Source: Acanthosepion pharaonis
Taxonomy: Eukaryota > Mollusca > Cephalopoda > Sepiida > Sepiidae
DNA: 64,000 nucleotides
Assembly (NCBI GenBank): GCA_903632075.3
Contig: CAHIKZ030002088.1
Coordinates: 170,001 to 234,000, forward strand
Direction: 5' to 3'
Part shown: positions 29,701 through 42,112 of the stretch, piece by piece
Position numbering within the stretch: position 1 is the first letter of the stretch
How the letters are laid out: every line of letters starts with the position of its first letter
The notes under the pieces: model-generated
Seen by the model: only the letters and a program-made list of their open reading frames with translations
Told to the model about the DNA's origin: nothing
Database searches by the model: none
Translations under genes and position numbers: made by a program

Positions 29701-30964
29701 AATTTAAAGATTTGCACAAAATGAATTTTTTAGAACGTAAATTTTATAAAAGAAATTATGAAAATTGCCTATTAAAATAAAAAAACCATAATGAAAAAAA
29801 TGACTAGGATACAAGATAAATGAATGATGCGATCATTTTCAAGCAATCAGACTTATTAAACCTCGACATCAGTCTTTGGAAATTACTATAGAAAGAATTA
29901 TATATTTAATTTGTCGAAAGAAAACAAATTAATTACAATATGAAAGAACAATTTAATTAATTGCATTTCATTAGAAAATAATACAGTTAATTAATAAAAG
30001 AATTATGCCATAGAAATTATATTATTTTAAAAAGAGTAGCGCATTACTGAAATATATGAATTTCATTTCAATATGTGTTTGATATCAAAATAACAATAAA
30101 ATTAATTGTTGAAAGGAACAAATAAATGATTTTTACAAAGATTTTTAAATTCCTTCTAAATGAACATTATTGGTCAATTCTTGAATTTTTGGTACTAATT
30201 AAGCATTTTAATTGAACAATGGAAATATAAATGTAATTTAAATAATTGAAATGTTTCAAATTAAAGTTTAAAATTTAATTAAAATAATATAATGAAAAGG
30301 AAAAATAAATGGGTCCCAAACAAAATCCGATTAATTTTCAAAGACAAAATCAGTTTGAAATATATGGTTGAAAGGAATTGAAAAAATAATTTTTTTGAAT
30401 TTGAATTTTTAATTTGTTCATTTTCATAGTCACAATAGAATCGTCATTAAAATTTAAAAAATTAATTTTTTTGTCAGTCAAAAATAAAAAAAATTTTTAT
30501 ACAAATATATTTTAAATGAATATATATATTTTATTTTTTCAGAATATATATAATATATTTATTGGAATAAAACGGCAAAACATTTTAGATGAAATAAATA
30601 GAATTAATTATAAATATGAAAATTCATAGTCTTTTAGTATTTTAAAAAATAAATTTACAAAGGAAAAAATTTGGAAAAGATTAATATTCTATTTATATTA
30701 ATTTATTAATTTATGAATAACAATATAAACAATTATATATTTCGAATATTATAAATTGAAGGAATATATTTTTTTCCTTTGTTTAAAAAATTTTGAATAA
30801 CACAATTAAATATTTAAAAGAATAATTTTGAAAATTGGTCTTTCGTAGAGATACGAATCATCACAATTTTTTTTACATCATTTTTTCATTAAATATTTAA
30901 CAATGATTTAAAAAAATCACTGAATTTTTTCTTTTAAAAAAAAGAATACATCCATATATATGTA

Positions 30965-30970
<6 letters not shown>
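26800..30970. other. Extremely AT-rich stretch without genes
   Basis: Mostly A and T in short homopolymer runs with few G or C. No long frame, RNA or mobile element is recognisable. A slightly less AT-rich patch at 29080-29350 is also unassigned. Confidence 0.6.

Positions 30971-30971
<1 letters not shown>

Positions 30972-31019
<48 letters not shown>
30972..31019. repeat. (TA)n tract
   Basis: A perfect TA run inside the AT-rich block. Confidence 0.97.
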
Positions 31020-31020
<1 letters not shown>

Positions 31021-31021
<1 letters not shown>

Positions 31022-31320
31022 ATAACTAGACTCGTTTCGAAAACCCTCGAATTTTGATTTGCTAATAATCAAATCAATCTCGAAGGGAAAAAAAGGTTTT
31101 AAAAAAAAGAAAGAGCTACAAACATGAACTTCTGTCGACAAAAAAAAAATCGCACAGATGCAGGTTTGAAGCCCAAAGAAAAAACCCCGATACGAGTAAA
31201 CAACTAACTAAAAAAAGAGCTCAATACAACCGTAGAGCAGACCTAGATAAACCTAGTGAGCCAGACAAACCTACCTAGGTTTCACCTAAACGGATCGTCA
31301 GGGAAAGTTATACTTACGAT
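31021..31320. other. Island of normal composition with a hairpin
   Basis: 31044-31087 forms an imperfect hairpin: TTGATTTG (31054-31061) with CAAATCAA (31070-31077), extended outward by CCCTCGA with TCGAAGGG. The rest, up to GTTATACTTACG, is not recognised. It could be a piece of a mobile element. Confidence 0.4.
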
Positions 31321-31747
31321 TTCTAAAGAGAAATATTAATTTTATATATGTTTATATATACGTGACAAAAACAAAAATATATCTATCTATCTATCTTTAT
31401 ATATATATATATATAATAAAATTCTTATATATATAAAATAAATTTTTGAAAATTAGTTCTCAATAAAAAATAAATACATTGAGAATTTCAGTTTTATATT
31501 TTTTAATTTTTTTATCTTTGGCCTCTTCAGTAAAATTTCTATCGTTTCACATAATTTGCAAAATTTATTCAACCTTAAAAACAATATTTTTGAACCATCA
31601 ATTTTTTCTCTATTTAATGAAAATTTTTTAAAACAAAATCTTCAAGTTGTTTGGTTTAAATCAAAATATTCTGACTTAGATATTTATATAATTATGTTTA
31701 ATCTTTTTATTAATAACTTAAAACATTAAATGGTTATATATTTTAAA

Positions 31748-31779
<32 letters not shown>

Positions 31780-33040
31780 TTATTATTATCCTCAGTTTTT
31801 AATTTTTTTTTCAATTATACATACATATTTTTTATCATATAGTTCTATATTTATATTTTATATATTTTTCACTAACAATGTGTTTTCATATCATTTGATT
31901 TTTTTTTTTTTGAACGTTACTCAAAAGTTCTGTACAGGTTTTAAAAGGCATAAGATTTTAAAGAATTCCATTAAAAAAGAAGATTTAAATGAATTTGGTT
32001 TCAGGAACAAATGAAATGACTTTTTTTATGTTTCGTTAAATTTTAAGACATTTTGATATTTAATTATCCTTTTTTTAATTTCTTTTTTTTTTTTTCTTCA
32101 AAATATATTTTTATTTATTTTATAATAAATTTTTTTTTAAAAAGAATTTCAACTATTAAAACCTATATTTAAAAACATTTTCATAATATTTTTACCTGAG
32201 GTATATTTTTGTTTTTTGCCCATAAAATCTTTTAGCAGGTTTTTTGAATTCTCATAAGGTGGGACATTGGAACTGTAAAAACTTATTTATTTTGAGAGGG
32301 TTGAGTTGAGGATCAATTTTTATTGATAAGAATAGGGTTGTTTTTTTTATTTTTCGTTAACATTTTTAAATTTTCAGAAATGTGTTCAAGTTAAAAATTT
32401 TGAGGACGATATTTATATATTAATATTTCCATTATTTATATATATTTTTTTTCAAATGTGGATGAAAATATATATATGTCAATTTTTTTTTTTTTTATTT
32501 AGGTCTCATGAATTCGGATCATGTCTCTTGAGATTAAAATGCAAACTTTTTATAAGAATAAATATTATTTAACCCTAATATTAAAATATAATAAATATAT
32601 ATATAAAATAAAATTGAAAATCAGAACAAATTAAAACAAGATATTCTTCTTAGAAAAAATTTTATTTCGAAAATCCCATTTTATTTAAGTTTTTTTCATA
32701 AAAATTTAAAAATTCTTCAAAAGGAATCAAAAAAAAATGATAACTTTGGAGAATCAAATTAGAAATTCCTTCTAAAACCATTTGTCGGTGGAGTAATTCG
32801 AATTTTATGTTCATTTCTTGGTATCAGGAAAAGTTTTTGGACATTTAGAAAATTTGGACTGTCATATTTGAAAACAGTTTTTATTTAATAAATGTTTATT
32901 TAAAATTGATTATAAAATACGTTTTTTCTTTTGAAACAATATTTATATAACGACTTTTTCGGAAAATCAAAAAATAAAACGTTGTTAAAAAAAGCTATAA
33001 ATTTGTTGCTTTAAAGTATAGGAAAATAAAATTTGCACTG
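31321..33040. other. AT-rich stretch without genes
   Basis: Short TATC and TA runs near 31380-31440, then long T and A homopolymers. The open frame at 31730-32014 is AT-driven and unsupported. Confidence 0.55.
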
Positions 33041-33523
33041 AAAGAATAACATGTTATAATAGCTATTCAGAATCGTTAAAATATTTAAAAATTTTAAAAA
33101 ATGGATTTATTTGTAACCAATAATTATTAAATTATATTATAGAATTTGATATTAAAATTAAAAAACTGCCAATCTTAAAAATCCAAATTTAATCACTATT
33201 AAGTTTAAAAAAAAAATTACTGAGGAGAAAAGGGAAATACATATGTTATATTTTTATTTTTTCGTTCAGGTTAAAATGGAAAGATTTTTAACGAATTTGA
33301 AACTATTGAAACCATTTATTTTTCATTTTCTTCATGAATTGATAAGACACTTAAAAGTGTTGGAAACCAAAATGGCTATTTTTTTTATAGTGATTTTATA
33401 ACATGTTTATGTTATAAATTTTTTAAATAAATAATTATATATATTTTTTTGTATTGATTCTTTTTTAAGAATAGTAATATATATGGTTATTGAATTCATT
33501 CTGTATACACCAATTATATCTTG

Positions 33524-33567
<44 letters not shown>
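33040..33567 (+). mobile_element. Family C element, second copy
   Basis: 33050-33245 matches 14690-14900. 33290-33430 matches the reverse complement of 14461-14615. 33485-33530 matches 14965-15010. The same three modules are thus present with one inverted relative to the other locus. It ends in (TA)n at 33531-33567. Confidence 0.55.
33334..33395 (+). ncRNA. Hammerhead ribozyme-like motif C2 (degraded, U3-A8 core)
   Basis: Core TTGATAA (33339-33345), stem II GACAC/GTGTT (33346-33350 with 33357-33361), one extra G, GAAAC, the shared CAAAATGGCTATTTTT stem III region, ATA and GTGATT (33390-33395). Stem II is intact with a changed loop relative to C1. Stem I has lost complementarity (ATGAA against GTGAT). 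It is a decayed homologue of C1. Confidence 0.4.
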
Positions 33568-33571
<4 letters not shown>

Positions 33572-34084
33572 CCAGGATCATTTATTTTTTATTGAAGATG
33601 GTCATCCGAGACCAAAGGTAAAAAAAATTTTTAAACAATTTCAGAGAATGTCTTTTTTCCAATACCAGAGAAATTTTGACTATCATAGCAGAAACCCTCT
33701 CACAAAAAAACGTCTTCATGAATTGAAGTTGATCTTTTCTAATTGATCTCTTTAAAAAAAAAGTTGAAATGATGATAGGGAATATTTCTGGGTGACATTG
33801 GAATAATAAATAATTTTTAAAAATATACTCCCCAATTTTTTGCCGTTTTCATTTTCACCGTTTTCTTGATGGTTTTGAATATACTTTGAAGATTGTAAGA
33901 AGAATTTGTTTTTTGGTACCACTTTTAAAAAAAGAGTGATTTTGAAATTTTTATCTCTCACCATAAATTAAGGAAAAATTATTTGAGAGAATAAATTTAT
34001 CAAGATTTATCTATAAAATTTCTTTTTTACCAATTATAAGAAGATGAAGAGTTAAGAAGTTTTACAATTTTTAATAAAAATTTA

Positions 34085-34380
34085 TTAAAAATCTGTTGAA
34101 ACTTCAATAATGCATGGAATAAATAATAATACAACACAAAATGTACTTAAACAAAATGTATTGAAACAAGAAAGTGTACACAATATTTACAGATAGTCTT
34201 TGGTATATTCTTGGGAAGACCGTTCCTGGAGAATGGGTTGACTTAATCGCAGTCGGGCAGAGTCTCTGGATTGGATCTCTTGATTCCTCCCTCGTCTTCC
34301 CGGTACCAACCCATATTTATATGGTCGGTACTCCACTATGTAAATTAGGTGGATCGTACCACAACAATAAATAACAATTA
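34085..34380 (+). repeat. Retroelement-like repeat, plus copy
   Basis: Matches the reverse complement of 40400-40715: GTTGAAACTT, AATGCATGGAATAA, ACACAAAATGTACTTA, ACAAAATGTATTGAAACAAG, GTGTACACAATATTTACA, AGACCGTTCCTGGAGAATG, ATCTCTTGATTCCT, and a CCATATTTATATGGTCGG palindrome that recurs near 40252. It is an island of normal composition within the AT-rich block. An LTR or SINE-like unit is possible. The open frame over it is not supported. Confidence 0.6.
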
Positions 34381-37300
34381 AAAATTATGAAAAAAAAAAA
34401 AAAAATATATTCTCGGTTCATGAGAAAAATGAAGAAAGATCACTGAAATAAAAATAACAAAAATTATATACACAAATAATTTTTATATTTCATTAAAATT
34501 ACCAATTTTTAAGTAGTCCCAATTTTCATAAGCTTGAAAAAACAAATCCAAAGAAGGGATGAAAAAAAATTTTTCAAGAATTTTTTTTTGAAACTTTTCA
34601 ATTCTCAAAATTGTTTCATTTTTACATCCATTAAAATTTCAAATTTTTAACATATTATAAGTGATTTTTTTTTTTAATGATACCAAATGAAAAATTTAGT
34701 TTAAAAATTATTGGTTATAGAAGGATCTTCAAAAATTTTTAAATTTATTATTAATGAAAATTATTTAAAATCAAATTGTTAACATTTAAAGTAACAAAAA
34801 GAAATTTGAACTCAGAATAAAATAAATTAATGAAAGAACTCCATTAATTTAAAAATAACACAGACAATTTTAAATAATGTTTCATGTTTGGGAAAAAACA
34901 CAAAAATAATATTGAAAAATAAGCAAAAGACAGGATATTTATGAACATGACATTAAGAAATTATTATTCAAAAAAAACCAAAAAATACAATTTAAGTTAA
35001 TTTTTCTGTCAATCTTTGTTTTTATCTTGTTTTCTTAGTTATTTATTATTAAAAATATATTAGATAAAGGATAATTTAAATTAAAAAAAAGAATACATAA
35101 ATATTCAAGACGAAAATAAAAATTAATTTAATTTTGCAAAAAATAAAACTATACTACAATGTTTGTTTAAAAAAAAAAAAATAGAAAAATAATGAATGAG
35201 AACTTTGACATAAAAACTTTTTTTTATCTTATCATTATCTTGAAATCACATGCATAATAATTTTAAATCGGATTATCAAATATCATTTTTAGAAATATTT
35301 TTATTAAAAGATGAATCTCTAATAATTATAAAAAATTATAAATTTAAAAATAGAAATGATAAGATAAACATTTTCTTAATTTAAAAATTTTATAAAATGA
35401 AATTTACCTTTATAAATTTTTTATTTTATAACATTTACTTTTTAAATTTAAAACATACAAACCAATATAGGAAAATTTAATAATTAAACCAATATATAAA
35501 AAAAAAATTGTTAAAAATTCATAATATTTAAATTTTTTAAATACCAAAATATATCGATTCAAAAAAATTGTTACTATTTTCAAATAATATAAAATTTTTG
35601 CTGAAAATATAAAAAATATTTGAATCAGAATTACAATTTTTTCATTTAAACTAAATTAGAAATTTATAAAAAATTTTTAAAGCATAAAAACAAAAAAATT
35701 TATCAAATGAAAAATATCTGGATTCAGAAAATTTTCAAAAAAGAAAAAAATTAACAAATTAAAATGAAAACACTTTAAGGAAAAAAAATAGTTTTTTATA
35801 AAATTTATTAAAAAAATATAAAAAAAAGTTATAAAATTTGAAAATAGAAAAAAAATAATTTTTCAAAAAAATAAGAAAAAATTTTTGAAAAAACAGTAAA
35901 AATTTCTTATATGACACAAAATTTATTTTTCAATATTTTAACCGTTAATATGGAAAAAAATTATCTGTCCACTTATAACAAATGTTTAACTAATAATTTG
36001 GAATATAAAGCAATATGGATCAAATGACAGCAACACATAAGAAAAGATTTACATGGGAGCATGAAGAAATTTTTAAAGAAAAGATTTAATAACCATATGA
36101 TGTCATTTATATGATAAATACACATTTATATTTTTAATACAACATTTTACAAAAAATATATGGAAGCAAAAATAATTTTTTACTATATTAAAAAAATTTA
36201 AAATATTAAAATTATATATTATTACCAATTGTACGTATAAACATTATTTAAAAGAAAAGAAATTTTTTTTTAAAATCAAAATAAATTATTAAATAAAATA
36301 ATATCCTTAATTGGGTCTGATGTCTCATATTAAAAAATATTTACTTTGTTATTTAATAATATAAAATATTTATAATAAATCTATTAAATTATCAATTAAA
36401 ATATTTTTTTAAAATATTCAATTCAATTAATAATAAATGATAATAATAATTAACAAATAATAATAAAAATTTTATATTTAAAAAAATGAACAAAATTTAC
36501 AATTCCCAATTAATAATATAACATAACATCTATATAAACGATTAAAAAAAAAAATTTAATTTAGAATAAAAAAATTTACGACTGGAAAAAAATTTACAGA
36601 TATTTAAATTTTCAATAGAAACAAAAGCAAAATTAATTTGAAAAAAATAAATGTTTAAGAAGTTTAAATTCATGAATAACAAAAATACAAAACGGTTTAA
36701 ACCACAAATTTATGAAAAAAATGAAGTTAAATTAAATAAATTTAAAATATCGGGAAAATTGAAAATTTTGAATTTTATAATCGTTTCATATAATATTATT
36801 AATAATTCTATTTTGAATATTTTTTAAAAATTTAAACAAATATAAGCTTTATATATTTATAATATATATATTTCTAATTCAAACATTAGATAATAATAAT
36901 ATATATATATATATATATATATATTTGGTTTAATATATATAAAATATAGATAAAATATATGCAAGAGAATATAAGATATTTGCCATATATATATATAGAT
37001 ATAAATATCAATATATAAAAATTATATATTAATAAATAAATGTAAACCAAAATTAAAATAAATAATAATAAATTTAAAAGATATATAATATATAAATATA
37101 TAAAAATAATATATATAAAATATATATATTTTCATATAAGAAATAAATAAAAAATATATAAAAAATATAAATAAAATATTTATATAGTATATGTAAAATA
37201 TTTTTTTAAATAAATGTAAAATATATATATAATATAAAAAAAAAAATAAAAAAATATGATAACAATAAATAAATATATAATATAGAAAAATATATTATGT
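34381..37300. other. Extremely AT-rich stretch without genes
   Basis: Hardly any G or C for almost 3 kb, dominated by A and T homopolymers. Nothing is assignable. Confidence 0.6.
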
Positions 37301-37311
37301 ATAAACGAAAA

Positions 37312-37354
<43 letters not shown>

Positions 37355-37830
37355 GTTTTAAATTATGTATAAAATAATTGGAAAATATATAAAAATTTTC
37401 TTATATATATATAAATCATATAAAAAAATATATGTAATATATATAAATATATATAAATATATTTATAAAAAATATGCAATATATATATATTTAGAAAAAA
37501 ATATATGCAAAATAAATTTTAAATAAATATAATATATATGTAAAATACATATATAAGTTTCTAAAACCCAATACATATAAAATATATATATATTGATATA
37601 ATGATTTAAATATATATTAACGTATATATATAGTATATATAAAAAAATATACAAAAAATTTATTTAAAATTTATAAATTAAATAAATCCAAAATTCATAT
37701 ATAATATAGGGCAAAAAATATATAATTTTATTTAAATATATAAATATATATATATAAAATATATATTTATATTTTATATATAACATATAATTTAAATAAA
37801 TATGATTATATATAAATATTTATATATATA

Positions 37831-37882
<52 letters not shown>

Positions 37883-38014
37883 TATATATATATTGAAGAT
37901 AGATAAAAAACACATTTAAGAAAATAAATAAATAGATATAAAAAACATTAATATTTTATAGATTTTAGATAATAGATAGAAATTTTAGATAGATAGATAG
38001 ATATAGATAGATAA

Positions 38015-38080
<66 letters not shown>
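37300..38080. repeat. TA-rich low-complexity region
   Basis: Broken and perfect TA runs (37316-37350, 37838-37871, 38022-38076) and short GATA runs near 37990-38010. The last run is the downstream end of family D unit 4. Confidence 0.85.
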
Positions 38081-38081
<1 letters not shown>

Positions 38082-38084
38082 AAT

Positions 38085-38345
38085 ATGTTTTTGGTTCCAA
38101 CGAGAGAAAAGTATGTATATTAAAAAGAAAAGGGTGCCGCAATATATTTTTTGGTTGTAATGTGGATTTATTGAAAAAAAATTATACTTTGTTTTACATA
38201 ATTTCACGACACGTGTTTCTGGTCTGGTTCTAAAACCGTCTTCAATGAAATTTGGAATTTTTACATATTATTAAAAATAATAATTTTTTCTTCATGTTCA
38301 ATGTGGAATATTCTCGATATGAGACATTATTTTTTGTGTGTTACA
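38085..38345 (-). mobile_element. Family D retroelement unit 4
   Basis: Minus-strand order: ACACACAAAAAATAATGTCT, ATATCGAGAATATTCCACAT, TTATTTTTAATAATATGT, hammerhead-like motif, ATTATGTAAAACAAAGTATA, AATCCACATTACAACCAAAA, ACTTTTCTCTCGTTGGAACC, (TA)n. It closely matches unit 3. Confidence 0.62.
38198..38254 (-). ncRNA. Hammerhead ribozyme-like motif D4
   Basis: On the minus strand: AATTTCA (38252-38246), core TTGAAGA (38245-38239, C3 changed to U), an altered stem II with GGTT-TTAG-AACC plus six extra bases, GAAAC, palindromic ACAC/GTGT stem III, C17, then G and TGAAATT (38206-38200), which pairs perfectly with AATTTCA (7 bp). Stem I differs from D3 by compensatory changes. The core mutation and stem II insertion probably inactivate it. 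Confidence 0.45.
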
Positions 38346-38366
38346 AAAATAAACAATTTTTTAATC

Positions 38367-38370
<4 letters not shown>

Positions 38371-38428
<58 letters not shown>
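38371..38428. repeat. (TA)n tract
   Basis: A perfect TA run upstream of family D unit 4. Short GATA runs follow to 38575. Confidence 0.97.
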
Positions 38429-38431
<3 letters not shown>

Positions 38432-38575
38432 TATAAATTGAACAAACTAGGAAAGATAAATAGATAGTAATAGATAGATAAAAGATAGATAGATAGAAAG
38501 ATCAATGAATCACATTAAGATAGATTATAGATAAAATCATTAGATAGATAGAAAGATAGAAAAGATAGATATAAT

Positions 38576-38779
38576 GAATATATGATTTTAATAGGGGATA
38601 TATATAGTCCAAAACGCAAATATCGTTTTAATTCCATTTCCTAAAAGATGTGGGGAGAAAAAAATACACTATCCAAACCAAATGAAATTATATTATTATA
38701 TATGTTAAAGTTTTAAATATATATATATATATATATATATTATTAATTATATATTTATATATTTATATTATATAAAAAT

Positions 38780-38832
<53 letters not shown>

Positions 38833-39295
38833 ATAAATATAGAACATAAATATATATAAAATATATATATATATATATATAAATGAGATAGATAGATAGA
38901 ATAAATATTTAAATGAATCACTTATATAAAATATAGATGAATTGAAAATAGTTTAAATATGTTAATTTATATAAAAAAAATATTATATTTTGAATCAATT
39001 TCTTTTCCAGTATATAGTTTTTATTTATTTTAATGATGAACATATCAAAACGTGGACGAAACAATTTTAAAAAAACTTTTAAGAGGATATTTTTTAGAAA
39101 ATATAAATACCCAATTATATATTATATATATATTTTTATATAATAAATAAATGAAAATACAAATTTAAAAAAACAAATAAGAGGATATTTTTTAATTATA
39201 AAAATAAATTTATATATATATTATATTTATTAAAGACATTTTTATTTAAAATAACGAAAAATTATTTTAATATACAAAAATAACAAATTTTTGTT
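38576..39295. other. AT-rich spacer with TA runs
   Basis: TA runs at 38718-38740, 38785-38828 and 38861-38880. No gene is seen. Confidence 0.6.
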
Positions 39296-39299
39296 TTTT

Positions 39300-40068
39300 A
39301 AATAAATGTCTTTATTAAATAAATTGTCGGGCCTATATCGAATTGAAATTAAATATGAAAATTTGTTCAAGATAGGATTCAGACATCCTATATGGAAATG
39401 TATATGAGATACATGGGAAGATTGTAGTTTATAACAGTTTTCAAGGTCGAATTTGTCTATATAATCTTCAATCTTTATGAAAAATGGTAAAAGGCAATTA
39501 TTCGTATATATCGAATATAGGATGCAAATGAACGTCATATGTTAAGAATATTTTCTATGAAAATTTCTCGGACATTCAGGCCGGTAAATGTTATTTAATA
39601 CTGTTTATCATAAACAGAGCATTTGCTTAAATACTTGTATCTATAAAATAACAACGTTAAACATAAATAAAAATGTCTTTAATAAATAAATTGTCGGACC
39701 TTGTCCATTTCTTAACATATGACGTCATTTGTTTACATTCGATACGCCAGAGCAGTTATGAATGTACGAGATTCATGGAAGATTGTAGTTTATAACAGTA
39801 AATTCGACCTTGTCTACCATAAGGTTCATGGTGGCCGAGTGGTTAAGGCATGTCAGCGTATATGACGGTTCCGTATAGGATGCAGGTTCGAATCCTGTCA
39901 AAGAACGAATATTTTCTATGAAAATTTCTCGGACATTCAGGCCGGTAAATGTTATTTAATACTGTTTATCATAAACAGAGCATTTGCTTAAATACTTGTA
40001 TCTATAAAATAACAACGTTAAACATAAATAAAAATGTCTTTAATAAATAAATTGTCGGACCTTGTCCA

Positions 40069-40073
<5 letters not shown>
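39300..40073 (+). mobile_element. Tandem tRNA-derived SINE, 361-bp unit
   Basis: Three consecutive copies of AAATGTCTTTA.TAAATAAATTG start at 39304, 39671 and 40032. GATTGTAGTTTATAACAG recurs at 39420 and 39781, and ATTTTCTATGAAAATTTCTC at 39550 and 39911. The second unit has a clear tRNA-like module: A-box GTGGCCGAGTGGTTAAGG (39831-39848, Ser/Leu-like) and B-box GGTTCGAATCC (39885-39895). The first unit has the same module worn down. The ACATTCAGGCCGGTAAATG body is shared with 12163-12645. Confidence 0.8.
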
Positions 40074-40107
<34 letters not shown>

Positions 40108-40199
40108 GTCTATATATATATAAACATTAATATATTAAGCTTTGATATTTCAATAAAATTAATTTTCTAATAATTTGATTTTCATATAATATATAAATA

Positions 40200-40705
40200 A
40201 TTATATATTGTTTGTTTAGGATGTTGATGCTAATTTGAAAGTTGGATTGACCGACCATATAAATATGGTTGACTTTTTGGAAGAGAGGGAGGAAAAAGAA
40301 GGATTCACTCAGTCGAACTCTCTGCATTTTGCAGTGTGGGGATTTGACGATGTAATTTTAATATATGAGAGGCAGGGTTTCATCGGGGTGATAGATAGGC
40401 CTTGAACCCGTCTAGGCGGATTCAGAAAGGCCATATTTTGGCCGAGCCTAAAAAATCGGAAATACCCACTTTAAAACCGGCCTTGTGCCACATTTTAAAA
40501 TATGGGTGGATAGATAAATACAGGAATCAAGAGATTCAACCAGAGATTCGAATGCGACTCAGTCAACACATTCTCCAGGAACGGTCTTACCAGGAATATA
40601 CAAAAGACTATATGTAAATATTGTGTACACTTTTCTTGTTTCAATACATTTTGTTCTAAGTACATTTTGTGTTGCATTATTATTCCATGCATTAGTCAAG
40701 TTTCA

Positions 40706-40715
<10 letters not shown>
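40200..40715 (-). repeat. Retroelement-like repeat, minus copy
   Basis: Inverted partner of 34085-34380, about 6 kb away, with an additional 200 bp at 40250-40470. A CGGCCTTGTGCCACAT fragment of the SINE family at 1175-1290 lies at 40471-40488. Only part of the region has a partner in this window. Confidence 0.55.
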
Positions 40716-40739
<24 letters not shown>

Positions 40740-41109
40740 TTTATAGTTTTTTAATTACACACACACATAATATTTTGTACAACAAAAACAATAAAAGAAA
40801 ATTAACATGTATTTGTGAAAATTTTGTGTGTATGCGTTTCATCATTAAAACGAATGACAAAATATGATTGTTAAATCTTTTTTTTTAGTTAATTCTTTTT
40901 GTGTTATTTGTTGTTTTTTTTTTTCTTTCTTGAATTAACACAATTTTTTTTGTTAAGACTGTCCAAATTTTTTTATAATTCCGGATTTTAAAAAATATTC
41001 TTTAAAGTGGATTTTTAGCGTATTTATTTTTTTAGAAAACAAAAAAAAGTGAAAATTTTTTCTTAAAAAAAATGCGAAGAGGTCATCTGTTTTTTTGAAT
41101 ATATTAATG

Positions 41110-41112
<3 letters not shown>

Positions 41113-41151
<39 letters not shown>
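41113..41151. repeat. (TA)n tract
   Basis: A perfect TA run, 200 bp left of the exon-like islands. Confidence 0.97.
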
Positions 41152-41157
<6 letters not shown>

Positions 41158-41361
41158 CAAAATATTTCATAATGGGGAGAAAATCTAAATCGGTGCCCAA
41201 TCAAATTTGAAAAAAATAGGCTTCCAGTCATCAAAACAAATGCTAATGATTAAAAATATTTAATTAAAATTAAGATATATTTTTGTTTTATAATAGTTGT
41301 TTAAAAATCTGATTATTGTTTTGGTGCTACGGAATTGCATCTATAAAATAACAAGAAAAAA

Positions 41362-41432
41362 TCATTTTTTGAGGAATACCAACATTTAGCAGCAATGACT
41401 GAAAATGTAGGAATGTCACATGTTATAATGTA
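41362..41432 (+). CDS. Exon-like island 1 (unknown protein)
   Basis: After TTTTTTGAG the frame reads EYQHLAAMTENVGMSHVIM and stops being open only beyond a GTAAGT donor-like site at 41431-41436. The composition is far less AT-rich than the surroundings. Together with the islands at 41632 and 42113 it could be part of one gene or gene relic on the plus strand. No domain is recognised. Confidence 0.3.
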
Positions 41433-41631
41433 AGTAAATCAAAACCAATTGAACTTGCAACCATAAAATTTTGAACCTATATATATATAGATATATATCT
41501 TATCTTTAAATTTGTTTTTTTTGGGGTTTTGTTGGTTTTATATATAGTTTAAATGATGGTCAAGAATTTTTAAAATGTCTTAGACAAATACGAAAAAGTC
41601 TAAAATGTTGCTGGTAAAAGTTGTAGTTTTT

Positions 41632-41839
41632 TATGACAAGAAAAATTAAATTTTTCCTTCTTTTGATTCAGTGGTTTGCCGTAGAGTTTTTTTTAAATAA
41701 AACAAAATTGGAAGAAAAAAAGTATGGCTTTAAGTTTAGTAAAAGTTGGAGGCCAGGATCTTGGGTGAAAATGATAGTTTTAATAATATCCAAACCGGAG
41801 TTCAGCATGGAAGAAATGCAAATAAAATATTTTGCTTAG
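41632..41839 (+). CDS. Exon-like island 2 (unknown protein)
   Basis: A pyrimidine-rich stretch ending TTGATTCAG (to about 41671) resembles a splice acceptor. Beyond it the frame reads WFAVEFFLNKTKLEEKKYGF, KFSKSWRPGSWVKMIVLI and ISKPEFSMEEMQIKYFA, then TAG at 41837-41839. The residue mix is protein-like. If real, either this is a terminal exon or the stop marks decay. Product unknown. Confidence 0.3.
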
Positions 41840-42112
41840 TGATTAGTCCTTTCTTCTTGCATTAAATAATGACAAAATTTTTCAAAAAAACATAAATTTG
41901 CACTTCAAAAGAAAATTGGCTACAGGAATTTGCCCCACCAATATTGGAAAGAACGATTAACAGGTTATTGGACATAAGAAACCTTTTTTTTTCTAAAAAA
42001 ATTTTTTCCGAAAATAATTTTTATAAATTTTAACCAAAAGTTAGTATTAGTTTTCGGTTAATGAAAATGCCAATGTTTTCCTTTTATTCTGTCAAAACGG
42101 TTATGAGAATGA

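Noticed and set aside
31730..32014. A Phe/Ile/Tyr-rich small membrane protein
   Set aside because: Composition follows the local AT content, and nothing supports a start, motif or conservation.
33590..33625. TTGAAGATGGTC...GAGACC as a fifth family D hammerhead
   Set aside because: GAAA is lost, no stem I partner was found, and the (TA)n lies upstream rather than downstream.
34174..34374. A 66-residue open frame in an island of normal composition
   Set aside because: The island is one arm of a dispersed repeat whose partner (40400-40715) does not keep the frame.
39828..39900. A functional Ser/Leu tRNA gene
   Set aside because: It has the boxes, but the acceptor and variable arms do not fold, and it lies in a tandem SINE unit.
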